Program-made: the position numbers and the translations under genes
From: Terramyces sp. JEL0728
Taxonomy: Eukaryota; Chytridiomycota; Chytridiomycetes; Rhizophydiales; Terramycetaceae
Reading direction: 5' to 3'
DNA: 64,000 bases
Assembly (NCBI GenBank): GCA_027603945.1
Contig: JADIIU010000036.1
Coordinates: 50,712-114,711, forward strand
Notes under the pieces: model-generated
Seen by the model: the letters and a program-made list of their open reading frames with translations, nothing else
Database searches by the model: none
What the model was told of the DNA's origin: nothing
Shown: in pieces, positions 1-13,021 of the stretch
Position numbering within the stretch: the first letter of the stretch is position 1
Layout of the letters: each line of letters starts with the position of its first letter

Positions 1-982
1 GAAACTCATTGCTTCAATATGCTCACTCAGCTTTTGCCCTATTCCGTGTATGACAAATATCAAGTGCTCTATTTGTCTAAAATTATCCGTTGGTTCGTCG
101 GTTTTTGGCGATATTTCATCCAGCGACAAGTTACTAACTTGTGGCGACTTGGCTTTGACTGAATCTTTTCGTTCGATGGTGATATCGGTTTGAGAGTCGT
201 CATTTTTCCCCTTTTTAGAGGGTTTTAAAAGTTTTTCGACTTCATTCCAACCTCGAATCACTTTGGTTCCAGAGTTTTTGAGCACTGCCCGTTGAATCTT
301 GCTTGTTATTTCGTCCGTTTGGATCCACGCTATTGAAGGCGACGTATATTGAACAAATTGGTTGATGTAAGGTCCAAAGAGTGGCCATCTCTAAGTATTA
401 GCCTAATTTTACGGGATCTGATTTGTTGGTCGCTTGGGTTAAAGTCACTTCATTGCTGGTGTTGGCGGGCAGTGCTTGGCTGTACAATGTGCTGGGATGG
501 TTTGCGAGCATATATCTTCTATACCCATCATCAATTTGGCGAGAAAGATTGTCCTCGCATGGTTGGTAGCTTCCTCCTGGTCCCTTTGGCTATGAATTAG
601 CGTATTTCTTACTTCAAACCATATACCTCTCCTAATTTCGTACGTTGCTCCGTCCCAATAAACTAATATGAGTGATAATGTACCAGGATAAAATTCCATC
701 GTTGCAACATTCACTTCAAACAAACCATCAAATTCCTGCATTAATAATGTTGGATCCAAGCTATCAATGGATTTGGATGCGTTAAATTTGATTTCAATCC
801 TTGCTGAATCAAACTTGCTGAATGGTAGCCAAGTAATGGGCGATTTACCCGCCTTTACCTGCAAGCTTTTGAAAGGAGTGTCGTCTCTCTTAGGCACATC
901 GACTGCATGGAACCATCTAGGTTAATTACTCCTACATTGGTGTCGGGATGGTTTCATCAACCGCTTCTTTTTCAGTTGCCAT
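1..982 (-). CDS. DDHD-family phospholipase (PA-PLA1-like), 3' part beyond window
   Basis: This is the N-terminal part of an intracellular phosphatidic-acid-preferring phospholipase A1 of the DDHD family; the gene runs off the left edge. Removing introns 917-935 (19 nt), 590-612 (23 nt) and 391-412 (22 nt) joins the reading frames. The start at 982 opens with MATEKEAVDE and leads through intron 1 to WFHAVDVPKRDD. The family region follows: DGLFEVNVATMEFYPG, then YWDGATYEIRRGIWFE, then PCEDNLSRQIDDGYRRY, a WNEVEKLLKPSKK linker, and near the left edge HLIFVIHGIGQKL, which is the lipase fold segment that precedes the catalytic GHSxG. The catalytic serine and the DDHD metal-binding domain lie outside the window. 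The protein would act on internal membranes in lipid and vesicle metabolism (family knowledge). Confidence is high for the family and moderate for the exact start. Confidence 0.85.
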
Positions 983-1082
983 CTTTGAGGAAAAATTTGG
1001 CGTTCACATAAAAAGGGATTGTGTACAACCAATGCATTGACTACTAATTAGTCACCATCGCACGTCTTTCCAATCTTTTGGA

Positions 1083-1169
1083 GATATCCATCTTATGCGG
1101 AATAAACTCAGGATATCCATCTTATGCGGAATAAACTCAGGATATCCATCTTATGCGGAATAAACTCAG
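1083..1169. repeat. three perfect tandem copies of a 29-bp unit
   Basis: The unit starts gatatccatcttatgcgg and occurs at 1083-1111, 1112-1140 and 1141-1169 without visible mismatches. It lies between the divergent DDHD lipase and Par-1 kinase genes, about 165 bp before the kinase ATG. It could be promoter DNA with repeated factor sites or a young minisatellite. Confidence 0.95.
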
Positions 1170-1334
1170 AATATTTCTCAACTCTGCCCAGTATCGAATA
1201 TCGCTACCAAGGCTATTTGGTAGCCAACTCTACCTATGTCTCTATTTGTTTAATTTAGCAAACAATAGGATATAACGTGATTTCGATTGTTCCTTGAAAA
1301 CTTTGAAAAACATCTCCATATCTTTCCTGTCAAA

Positions 1335-3330
<1,996 letters not shown>

Positions 3331-3374
3331 TCCATCAATGACTGTGCTTAGAATAAAACTTGGGATATGACAAT

Positions 3375-3923
3375 TTATTTCTTTACCCGCTTTACATTTT
3401 CATTTAGAGAATCTTCAGCTTTGATTTTCGCAGGAGATTTATTTGGTGAGGCTTCAGTCTTCTCATTCACTGGGCTCTTTGGTTCCTTCAGTTTACTATC
3501 TGTCTCAGTTTGATTTCCAGGAGCGAACTGCTTGACCAGGTTATCCAAAAGCTCTTTGTCGGATTCTTTAATCCTTGTGAATCCTGCAAATTGGCTGGAG
3601 GAAGTGACTAGTATCCAATCACAGTGGGAATGCTGGAAATGGTCCAGGTGAGACTTTTGGTGTTTAAAGAAGCAGCCCGTATGAAACCGTCCGCAAACAT
3701 CTGTTTTCTTTTTCTGGAAGCACTTGTTGTTGCAAACTATATGTCTGAACCGCAATTCGCCTTCCTTTAAATTCGTATTGCAAGCACGACACTTTGCTGC
3801 TTTGGTTGACTTTGGACAGTATTCGACTGCAAAGTATTGTCCTTTTGCGCTGTATTGTTCATATACAGCATGTCTTTCTGCTTTGTTTAAATGCTTCAAA
3901 GAGGGGAGACTTTCGAGATCCAT
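3375..3923 (-). CDS. stand-alone PARP-type zinc-finger protein
   Basis: This is an uninterrupted 182-residue protein. Its N-terminal half carries a PARP-type zinc finger: VEYCPKSTKAAKCRACN, then NLKEGELRFRHIV, then GRFHTGCFF and following His residues, i.e. the Cys-x2-Cys...His-x2-Cys arrangement that binds DNA ends in PARP1 and DNA ligase III. No ADP-ribosyltransferase or ligase domain follows. The C-terminal third is Lys/Glu/Pro-rich and ends in a basic VKRVKK tail that could be a nuclear signal. ATG 3921-3923 is preferred to an upstream in-frame ATG (4043) because the extra 40 residues are hydrophobic and read into the next gene's promoter. It is tail-to-tail with the kinase gene (44 bp). 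A nuclear DNA-damage sensor or adaptor role is inferred from the finger only. Confidence 0.75.
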   Translation of the reverse strand: MDLESLPSLKHLNKAERHAVYEQYSAKGQYFAVEYCPKSTKAAKCRACNTNLKEGELRFRHIVCNNKCFQKKKTDVCGRFHTGCFFKHQKSHLDHFQHSHCDWILVTSSSQFAGFTRIKESDKELLDNLVKQFAPGNQTETDSKLKEPKSPVNEKTEASPNKSPAKIKAEDSLNENVKRVKK

Positions 3924-4075
3924 GACAAAAAGTAAAATTATTATCGTCCTGAATCTCTTGCCTCCAAATTTATAACTTGCTAATTCAAGAGATGAATTGG
4001 CCTTATTCGCGTCTTTTGAAAATAGTGTGGTTTCATTTTTCATTTTTTAAAGTGTTACATCAGCAAGGATTTCCA

Positions 4076-5347
4076 ATGTATCCACAACAACGGGAATATC
4101 AGCAGCCAGCGGCTCGACCGGATTCGGCATACTATTATCAGGATGGAGGATACAATCGTCCTAGTGAATCTCGAGCCTCTCAATACTATCAACCACCGCA
4201 GCCACAGTATTACAATCCTCCACAACCTAATTTTCAATACCAGCCTTCAAATGTTCAAAGCTCAAGACCAAATTCGTCAATGGACAATGGGAGAGTGTTT
4301 GACTACCGTCAGCCAATTCAAAGCAGACCTGCCTCAAGACCCAACTACCCACCGCCAGAAGGAGAGGATCGAGGCTATTCAAGACGTTCTAGCATTGTTA
4401 ATGAAAATAGATTCCAACCAACTTATACTGAAGAGCGTCGTACCTCAATCCCTCCTCCGGAAAATAGATATTCTCAGCCAATTACTTACCCGCCACAAGA
4501 TGGAAGAGCGTCATCAGCCAGCATCGACAATAGATATCAGTCTACGACAAACTACCAGCCGCAAGCTTTTAAACAGACTGCTGCTGGGTACGCCAATAGT
4601 CAAGCCTCAAATAGAAGCTTTTATCCAGAGAGAATGGATAATTATAACAATAGACACAGGAGACAACCTTCTTTTGAATCTCTAAGATCAAATGTATTTA
4701 ATTCACCTGCCATTAGACTGCAGCATCCTCCAAGATATCCAAACGAATCAGAAGTAGGCTCCGTTAGAGCAGGATCGCGAGTAGGATATGATGAAAATCT
4801 GGAAAACAGATCAATAAGCTCCAAAGTGGATGGCCAAAACGAACAGAATTATGAAAATGGCTCAAACTATTCAGAGGCCAGAAAGTCTGTTTATAAATCA
4901 AAAAGTGCTCTGGCGTTGTCTACCGGACAATCTTTTATCAGACGCAGCCAAGATGGAAGTTTGGATCAAAAGCCTCTACCAGGTGTAATGCGACAACACT
5001 CCAAAAAAATGGAAGCGCTTTTGAATTCGACGTCAAGGTTAGGATTAAACGATGACTCTTCAAATGGTATGCATTAATATAACTTAGATCTTACAAAGCC
5101 GCCATCCCCAGTGATATCCCGTCCCGCGGAATCTCCTTCAGCAAGGCGTTTCTCTTCAGCAAAGCCAATTGACTTTATAAATTCGCAGCATTTCAGGAAA
5201 ATCAAATCAATTGCCAGTGAAGTGCATTCAATATTTGCCAAAGGACAGCACCTGTACCAAGAAGATTTAGAGATTATCAAAAACAAGGTGGATATGCAAA
5301 TTAAATGTATTGAATCGCTGGAACGTCTCTCCAACGAATCTCCTTGA
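4076..5347 (+). CDS. Pro/Gln/Tyr-rich disordered protein, function unknown
   Basis: One 21-nt intron (5067-5087) is removed; it contains an in-frame stop if retained. The 416-residue product starts MYPQQREYQQPAARPD. The first ~330 residues are low-complexity, rich in Gln, Pro, Tyr, Ser, Asn and Arg (SRPASRPNYPPPEGEDRGYS-like stretches) with many Ser/Thr-Pro and Arg-x-x-Ser sites. The last ~70 residues are different: a helical, charged segment (IDFINSQHFRKIKSIASEVH to KCIESLERLSNESP) that could be a coiled coil. ATG 3992 upstream is in frame but would add a hydrophobic leader. I do not recognise a family. Such proteins are often phospho-regulated scaffolds or RNA/condensate proteins, but nothing here proves that. 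Confidence 0.7.
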
Positions 5348-5382
5348 ATTATACAATAAAGTAAAAGATACGAGCAGGCAGT

Positions 5383-6185
5383 TTATTGAGTCTTTTTCTT
5401 GAATACAAATCTTTGTAATGCAAAATTGACAAACAAAGCAAAGTACGAAATATACATCAAAGCACCATAGACCATCCCAGATAAATCATTGTAGCATGTT
5501 TTCCCCTGCAGCATGTAATACCAGGTATATACGCAGACATAAGTACCAACTGCCATTTGAAGTATTTGACTAACTGTGATCATGTAAGACGGGAACCATC
5601 TTGGACATAGGCCGGCAGCTTGAAGGGAATAGTAGGTGTACATGACAGCATGAACAGAGTAGTTCATCGCGACGAAATACAGCCCTGCAGCAGCCAAATG
5701 TGAATACGCATGCCATCCATACCTATAATTAAAATAGTTTACATCATAACTGTGGCATGATGATACCAATGCAAGAAAATCAACGGCTTTTTGCGCAATA
5801 CAATGAACACTGTATCAATCAACTCTGGAATCTTGCTGAGTGAAAATAGCATAACCCAGAAGCCAACAGTCCCAGAAGCCCAGGTGTCGTGAGGGTTGTC
5901 GCAAACGGTATTTTCAAATGGCATCGATCTGAAATTGCGCCAGATTTTTGGAACTGTAATGTATGCACCGGCAATACTAAATACAGCTAGAAAGGCGTTC
6001 CACAAGGCAAGAGTCCATTTGAGGTGGAAGGGTTTTCTTTGGTTCATGTATTGCTTCCCAAAGAAACAGAATGCAAGATACATGCCGACAGCGGTGAATG
6101 GAATCTGCCAGTTGTTGTTGGTGAATTCAATCACTCCTTCTGGTCTGTAGGTTGGATATTCCAATATGCGATCGATGCCCCACAT
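5383..6185 (-). CDS. ELOVL6-like very-long-chain fatty acid elongase (ELO family)
   Basis: This is an ER multi-pass 3-ketoacyl-CoA synthase of about 260 residues. Intron 5723-5742 (20 nt) falls just after the catalytic histidine box. The spliced protein contains FSKIPELIDT-type sequence (LSKIPELIDTVFIVLRKKPL), the ELO signature FLHWYHHATVMMYGWHAYS, then VMYTYYSLQAAGLCP and a C-terminal membrane block ending VFKKKTQ with a Lys-rich tail (ER retrieval type). Five to seven hydrophobic spans are visible. The HWYHHAT box and NYSVHAVMYTYY match the ELOVL6/ELOVL3 branch that extends saturated C16 chains. The start at 6185 gives the family's usual length. Product specificity is inferred from the subfamily. 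Confidence 0.92.
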
Positions 6186-6448
6186 TTCGGCAAGAATTTT
6201 CCTCCCGCCTAATCAATCTTTCTCATTAAATTGCAATTCTTATAATTTAATGTTTCATGCCTAAATATCATTCTCTTAAAAGTATTAGCTGATTGAATAC
6301 CGTTTCAATGTACTTGGTGCAACATTAGACAAGGTGTCGGTGTGTCATAATACTCGCCAGAGCACTACTATGTGGATCTCGTCTTTCAAACAATACCAGA
6401 TATGCATTTTGTTCTCCACGAAAAATCAGAAAATAAGTTTTCCAAACA

Positions 6449-8821
6449 ATGCCCAACAGCGACTCGTCAGTGTATGAACTATTAGGAAATTCAGAACAGA
6501 TAATCAACGTAATCTGCAGTAATATTAGGGATCTGTAAGTCTGGACTGGAGAAAATTACCAGACGATTTAAAGGATATATCCGAACCAAGGAGACACAAG
6601 AAGAAAGCTTCTAAAACTGAAAAAATAGTATACAGTGTCCCGGATACCGATGACGATTTAGTAGATATTATAGACAGTCCTGTTAATAGGGAAAGACCGC
6701 TGACTTTCAATAATTGCCATTTCCACTATGATAAAGAGCACGAAAACACTCATCAAATAGCAAGGCATCTAAAGGAAGAGATTCTGTCGAATAAGACAAC
6801 TACCAAATCGTCAAAAACAGACGCACATTTGAAAAAATCAATCTCCAAACTGCTAGAGTCAAATTACGCTGTTCCAAAGCAGGGTACAGGGAGTTTAATC
6901 TAGATATCCCAGTTATAAATTCAGTTATGGAACAAATGAAAGGCGTTCGACCAAAAGCAGAAAAAGTTCATTCTCCAGCAATGTCATTATCTGAATTTGA
7001 TCCGGTTCCAAAGGAATCTATTAATTTAACACACTCTTACAATAAAGCATTCGCAAGTCCTTATAAACCGGAAGAGCCTGCAGAAGAAGTCCGGGAAAAC
7101 ACTAATGAGATGAAGAGGGAATCTTCACTGGACATACTCAACGATGAAATTTTGGAGGGGTATTCTAGAAACATTTCAGAAGCTACACCGCCGTTTAATC
7201 TCAAAGAATCAATTTATGACTCTGTTAGGTAAATATTTGTTGATGAATAGCTCCAGCAAAAAGAAGAATTCTCAAACAAAGTCAGAAAAGGAAATATACG
7301 TCAAAGTACACAAGGAGCTGTGCGATCTGTCGGAAGATTTGAAAGCTAGGAACGAAAAGCTGCAGAAGGAAACAAAAGAGTTGAACAAGCTAAAGGACTC
7401 AATTAGAATCAGCCAAGCAACCTTGGAGCAACGAGAAAAGAGTCTTAATCGAGATTTAGATTTGATGGTTAATACTGCACTTAAACAAAAAGAGAAATCA
7501 TTCAGATCAGACACGGAAAAGATAATTACAAAATACGAGGACGCAATTGAGCAATTAAACAAGGAAAACAAGCGTCTGCAGAATGCTCTCAAAGATATGG
7601 TAAATACTAACCGTTCGCTAAGAGATCAAGTATTTAGATTTAACCCAGAATAAAAGGTGTCTTGCAGAAATGGAAGAAAAGGATTTGAAGTTGGATGAAT
7701 TATCGTCCAATTTAAAGTTATCCAAGGAACGAAATGAAAGACTGAAAACACACGTCAGAGTTGGCAGCTCCAGCGTTGCACAACCTTCCGAGAATAATGA
7801 AAAGGATATGTTTGCGCAAATGAAGAAACTGATTTCAAAAAGCAATCCGAAATATGAAGGGATGCAGTCCAATGTTCAATCTGAAGATATATCTAGACAC
7901 CGCCAAGAATACCACAGTAGGAATGCTGTAAATCAGCCAGACATTGCGCTAAATCCAAACGTATTGTCGCTGGTTGAATATTTGCTCAATTTGAGATCTA
8001 CGAAATCAAAAATTGCTGGGGAAAAGAAACTTCAAAATATGTTTATTGATGCAATCTTGGGGTCTTTTGAGGCAGTCGAGTCAGCTTGCAGAATATCTCC
8101 AGATACTCCATCGCAAAGGAGAAACATGCTTCAACATTTAGAGGAGCTATATTTAGAGTTGATATATGATGGCATAAAAACAAACCTGCCTGCTGCTGAA
8201 GTAATATTTACTAATTTAGCAGCATAATATTGCCGCCTTGGTTTATTCCTCTTTGACAGTATTGCAAACTAGAAATATGAATATCGAGGATCAAAAATCT
8301 GAAAGAGCAATCATTTACACATATCTGATTGTCCTAGATAGTGTGACGCAGTTTGAAGTTGTGGAAGCAATGCTAGATGGACTACTTGTCCACTTGTCAT
8401 CATCAATCAAATCACGAAGCATGGTGCTTGAAGTTGGTGGATTGGATACAATCTTTGAAATTTTAACCAGGACTCCATCCAGAGATTCCATAGTCATGCT
8501 AGTGTCTTCCGTACTATTAACTTTAATATCCGAAGGTAATTTTCATTAACAAAGATTCATTTTACAGCAAATGTGCATCTAATCAAATTCTCGATATTTT
8601 TGCAAGTACATTAAAAACCGGGCCTATTAAAACCATAGAAAATATGATTGTAATAATCCAACGACTATCAAAAAGGTAAGCGTTTTTAATCCAGTGAACA
8701 TGTTTCGCAAATCCCCAAGAGCGTTGTACTAATGGACACCTTGCACTTTTTACAAAGAGAGAGTGTGTCAGATTTTGTGAATTTAAATCTCAAGTCTATA
8801 TTTAACAATATAACTTTGTAA
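6449..8821 (+). CDS. coiled-coil protein with helical-repeat C-terminus, unrecognised
   Basis: Seven mini-introns (6509-6528, 6884-6903, 7229-7250, 7630-7648, 8201-8219, 8536-8554, 8676-8694) give one 744-residue reading frame from MPNSDSSVYELL to KSIFNNITL. The N-terminal third is acidic/basic and probably disordered. Residues ~260-420 form a long coiled coil (LCDLSEDLKARNEKLQKE, then LNKENKRLQNALKDMV). The C-terminal half is leucine-rich helical sequence resembling ARM/HEAT-type repeats (VEYLLNLRSTKSKIAGEKKL, then YTYLIVLDSVTQFEVVEAML). The order coiled coil then armadillo-like resembles centrosomal/ciliary proteins such as CCDC138, but I cannot confirm this without a search. A spindle-pole or centriole role would fit a zoosporic fungus. 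The frame is well supported because all seven junctions close precisely. Confidence 0.75.
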
Positions 8822-8828
8822 CAGTTTC

Positions 8829-9128
8829 ATGGTATTCGCTGAGATTGAATTTCCACTTTGTAATGTATTGGTACTAAGCGGAAATATATGGCCGTTGTTC
8901 ATTGTATCGTCAGAAATGGAAAATAACGGATAAAAGTATACATTGTTTGGCGCAACTCTTTCCAACCAAAATGGGAGCATTTACTCTAGTGACTGGATTT
9001 ATTTAGGAATGAATGGAGAGCCAGGGGCAGATATGGTTTATTCAGTGCCATCTGCATTGATCTCGTTGGGATACACGATCTTAATCCAGACAGCTGGAAA
9101 TATTAAAATCATTCATTTCAAACAGTAG
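8829..9128 (+). CDS. small protein, exon structure unresolved
   Basis: A start at 8829 lies 8 bp after the previous stop. The direct frame meets TAA at 8931. Removing a typical 19-nt intron (8860-8878, donor GTAATG, branch TACTAAG) gives MVFAEIEFPLSEIYGRC, then YRQKWKITDKSIHCLAQLF and KMGAFTLVTGFI before a TAG near 9006. Downstream, two different frames look coding: one reads NGEPGADMVYSVPSALISL and ends at the TAG 9126-9128, and one reads RNEWRARGRYGLFSAI and ends slightly earlier. A second intron starting at the GT near 8989 is needed. A GT-TG intron of 23 nt would connect to the first frame. No family recognised. Tight spacing suggests either a real small gene or a 3' extension of the neighbour's transcript. 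Confidence 0.4.
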
Positions 9129-9216
9129 GATATTTGAGATGTTAGTAAACGCGATTTAGTATGTCAATTCGGCTGAAGCTTGATCCACATCAAGTATAAT
9201 AAGCCACCTCTTTATT

Positions 9217-11877
9217 TTACGTATTTCTTGCAGCGCAGTAGCTGTGCGCAAGAGTTCCATCCGGAAACACAGTGAATATGATGCTGCTCAGTCTCTTCAA
9301 ACACAGCCTACACATACTTTGTTCATCGACGTTATATGCTACATTTTGGGTTTCAAGCAAGCCATCTTTTACCTTTATCAGCAATACTTTTAACAGACTC
9401 TCTATCATCAACTCGCGATATTTAGTGGTAACGACAGATTTGGTGTTATTGATTAGAAACGATTGTATCTCGGATAACTTTACGTTTGATTCCAGTGTGT
9501 CGATAATCTTGTTTAGAAAAAATTACTTTGCAGGCATCCAATCGATATCCATGGTTGTTCAAATATTTTAGGGTTTCTTGATCATTCTTATTTTCTGATT
9601 GAATATATAGTCTGTACAGATATGTGAAAAGTGTTTTGCTAAGAGAGCGATGATGTTTGTAATGCCTTATACAGTATTCTTCAGCCAGCTTGAAATCTTG
9701 AATGTCGTAAATGAAAATTTCCAATGCTTCTTCAAATCTGTCGAGTCTGCTCAAAATATGGGTGCGTTCAATTAAAAATTGCTTCTTTGGCAGTGAATCA
9801 AGCACCTCACTTTCGTTGTAGTGTGTGTTTTGATGGATAAAGGTTTCGAATTTATCGCGGGCTGCATTAGAGAAAAAGTACCCAGCTGATCTTTTGGCGA
9901 TTCTATGCACATTCTCATGTATTTTAGTAGTAACTTGGTATTGATATTTACATCATCGTCGAAATGGCTGTTTACTAGATTCTCCAGGTATTCCAAACCA
10001 TACTCTGGCGAAATACTGTCTAGAAACTCGAATATCTTCAGCTTGTTCACAGTGGTTACCATATGTTAGCAAATCTTACTGGTTGGTAATTCTCTGTGAA
10101 TATTTTTATGCCCATAGTAGGATTGCTTTCTAATGGGTACTTGGCAAATTCAAGTACAGTATCAACGTGCTTGTTCAAATCTAATTGCTGCAAATACGAA
10201 ATCATTTTAACATAGTCGTCATTTTCTGTAACCCTGATATTAGCCCAACGGTACATTTTCATAAAGGTCAATGCTTTCTGGTGCTGTCCTTTCGCTTTAT
10301 AGAAATCAATCAATTCATTATTCTTCTGCTGTAAGTAAAAATAACCTTGAATCGGATCAGTAATGCAACAGTGCGTTCATAATTGCAAGAGTTTTCTACT
10401 CTCAGCAACGAGCCCAATAATGAACTATTCGTTGTTAAATATACCTGTAGCAACGCAGTTTCAGCAAACTCTAGCAAAAATTTACAGTCGGAAAGCGAAT
10501 CTTCAATAGTACTATCAAAATATGGGTTCTTGTGGATTGAATTTTTTGCTTTTTGGTTCATTTGTGCAGCCAGTTCGTTTCTATATGTAATCAACTTCAC
10601 TCGTTCCTTGGATAGATATAGACCCAATTCTTGCAATGCTTCTTTTTCAGATTGGAAATCCTGGACATTGTCCATGATATCAGGATACAACCCAACAACA
10701 TCCACTGGAGAGGCATTTAGTTTTTCAAGAACAGAAATAGCTTCACTATATTTCTTTTGGACGTTAAACAGATACTGTGCATAAACACCTCGGACTTTGA
10801 TGACATTGGATTGCTATGTTAGCGATAATCTCCCTTTTCTTGGGCACTAGCGAAATCCAGTTCATTAATGAAAGCTTCTGCGTCTTCAAATCGATTGTTG
10901 GCCAACAATTCATCAATCTGTTCATCAAAATCCAATGGGAGTAGTCTCCATACATTCTTGGAGCTCGCAATGTAAATCAGTTCTCCAATATTCATGATAG
11001 TTCCTTGTCCGATGGCAAATTGCTGTAAAATAGACCCAGTTTTCAAACTTCTAATCTCTATTATGGAGTCAATCAAAGCTATTGTATAATAATCATCTAC
11101 AGTAATGTGTGATGGTAATGCGGTCCATTGGAATAAAAGAACGGCTTTCTTTGTTTGCATATTCACTTTGTAACAGTTCAAATCCTTTGTACAGTACACA
11201 TAGTTTTCATTCGGATCGACTGATATTTCGTTTGTAATAGGGTCAAATTTAGGTGTGGAAGGCACATGGGCAGCCATATAATGGGATTTACTGATTGGAT
11301 TTGAAAATGCTGCTTCGTTTACACTGAACAGCTCATGGTGCTTCCGTTCCGCAGTGTCAACCAGGTATATCCCTCGTCTTGTCGCAGCTATAACTTTGGT
11401 TTCTTCAATGAATTGAAATGATGTCGGTGTATATGGAAGTGCGATCAACTCGTTTTCAATTGCCTCGCATGGTGAAATGGAGTAAATTATCAACCCTCTT
11501 TTTACTCCAACTGCGAGAGTATCGGATCTGTTGCTGTTTTGGAACAGAGATCTTTCAACACAAGTGACTCCTTTAATGCGGGGTAATAATACGAGATTTA
11601 ATGTTGGCTGAGAGTAGTCACATATGGAAACGAGTCCTTCTGAAAGGATTGCGAGTGATCTGGATTTCTCTAGGATCAAGATTTTTGTCATTTTACTGAT
11701 CACTTGCTTGTATACTTGCGAGAGCGTGATTGTGAATGGATCCTCATCTATATTGTATTCTAATATCGATCCTTCTTCTGTCCCGATAAACATTTTATGT
11801 CCCAAGTGATCAACACATGAAATTGAAAGTGGAAATCCTTCAATTAGAATTTGAGGATGGACGACATTGAATGGCAC
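9217..11877 (-). CDS. VPS39: VPS39/VAM6, HOPS-complex subunit
   Basis: This is the HOPS tethering subunit that binds Rab7/Ypt7 on vacuoles and late endosomes. The 853-residue product starts with a CNH beta-propeller (MPFNVVHPQILIEGFPLS; then KMFIGTEEGSILEYNID), followed by the helical CLH region (LANNRFEDAEAFINE; GLYPDIMDNVQD; KLAEEYCIRHY-type LAEEYCIRHY) and ends in the Vps39 C-terminal zinc domain CRLCLKRLSSIIFTVFPDG...AHSYC. Introns are 10814-10833, 10326-10345, 10060-10079, 9862-9881 and 9508-9526. Two of them are unusual: 10814-10833 begins GG and 10060-10079 ends TG, yet both are exactly 20 nt, keep the frame and keep the family spacing. Intron 10326-10345 has a CAGCAG tandem acceptor. 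Length matches VPS39 (~850-890). The two odd introns could instead mean early decay, but there is no other damage. Confidence 0.9.
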
Positions 11878-12287
11878 TAGAATTAAGGGTAGCGTACTTG
11901 AGATTTGAAAATTTAGACTTTTTGCAAACTTTGAAATTCAAAATCGAGCATTAGTACTGACAAGGCATACTCTGTAAATAAGGTCCTGGACTAGCAAGTT
12001 TTCAAAATTTCTTGGGAGAATAGGAATTCTTTTAGGTTGTTTCTTGAGCGCTAATGTTTATTAACACCGGTGTTGCCATTTTGAATTGGTACAATATCCC
12101 AAGAAACGTTATTGGTATTCTAGGCCGAACATCCGACAACTCTGGAGAATACTGGAGTATCCGGCCCGCTACTAGTGTAGGATGACGGTGTCATGGGATT
12201 GATAAGGATCAGTACCTTGTGTGTTCATACAAAACGGCTGTTACAGCGGATAAGAATAAAGTCAGCTCCAAAACTAATAAAATTTAT
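11878..12287. other. intergenic, no gene seen
   Basis: The 410 bp upstream of VPS39 and downstream of the first HMG-box gene hold no open frame of note, no tRNA-like cloverleaf I can recognise and no clear TATA next to the VPS39 ATG. It is AT-rich promoter/terminator DNA. Confidence 0.6.
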
Positions 12288-12985
12288 TTACATTTCGCTT
12301 TTAACTGTAGGGTCTAATATAAAGGAATCAAAGTAATTATATCCACTATCGATGGGAGGAAGTCTCTCTTTTGGGCTTGGTGGCAAAGTAAAAGTTGGCG
12401 AAATTGGATAGGGTAAAGATTTCTTTGGGCTTGAGGGAGGAATGACTAGTTCCAAAGGCTGAATCGTCTGCATCATTGGAGCAAACGGCGGAAAAGTGCT
12501 TTGAGGCACAATCGTGAAATGAGGAGCATTGTTGTAAGCGTTGTTGAATGAATACGGATCCAAATTGGTAAACTGGAGGATATCATACGAAATAGATGGG
12601 GGCCGTGCTTCTGTTTTTACATTAGATTCAACTTTAATTTCAAAGCTGGCGCTAGATACTACTGAATTTTGACGTTTTCTCGCCTTCTTCTTTGTTGATT
12701 TTGTAGCTTTGACTGGCTTGACGTTCTTGTGCGGATTCCAGTCAAATTCAGGATACAGCTGTTTATGTAGATTGTGCGCTTCGATGGATATATTCCTATA
12801 ATATTCTTTGACTTTGCTGGACTCTTTGGCCCACAGACTTGAACAGATTCGACTAACTTCGTGGCTATTGCTCGTTTGATACTCCTTCTCAATCTTTAAT
12901 TTCATATCTTTTCTATCTGTCTGTTAGACTCGTTCTTACAGTAGAAGAAGGAATTCATTGGTTTCTTTACTTTTTCATGGGCCAT
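12288..12985 (-). CDS. MATA_HMG-like HMG-box transcription factor (HMG-1)
   Basis: This is a putative DNA-binding regulator of 224 residues. A 23-nt intron (12917-12939) sits inside the HMG-box codons; splicing gives KVKKPMNSFFYYRKDMKLK, then SNSHEVSRICSSLWAKESSK and KVKEYYRNIS, ending the box with PEFDWNPHK. A basic stretch follows (KATKSTKKKARKRQ, a likely nuclear signal), then a Pro-rich tail with a motif ISYDILQFTNLD at about 124-135 that recurs in three other HMG proteins of this window. MAHEKVKKP at the start and SFFYYRK match the MATA_HMG (fungal mating-type) subfamily. A TATA element lies at 13014-13021. The next gene upstream is its close paralogue in the same orientation. Target genes are unknown. 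Confidence 0.85.
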
Positions 12986-13013
12986 TCTATCTAGATATGA
13001 GCTGACAGGTTGC

Positions 13014-13021
13014 TATTTATA
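13014..13021 (-). promoter_or_regulatory. TATA element of HMG-1
   Basis: TATAAATA on the minus strand, about 29 nt upstream of the ATG at 12985. Confidence 0.6.
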
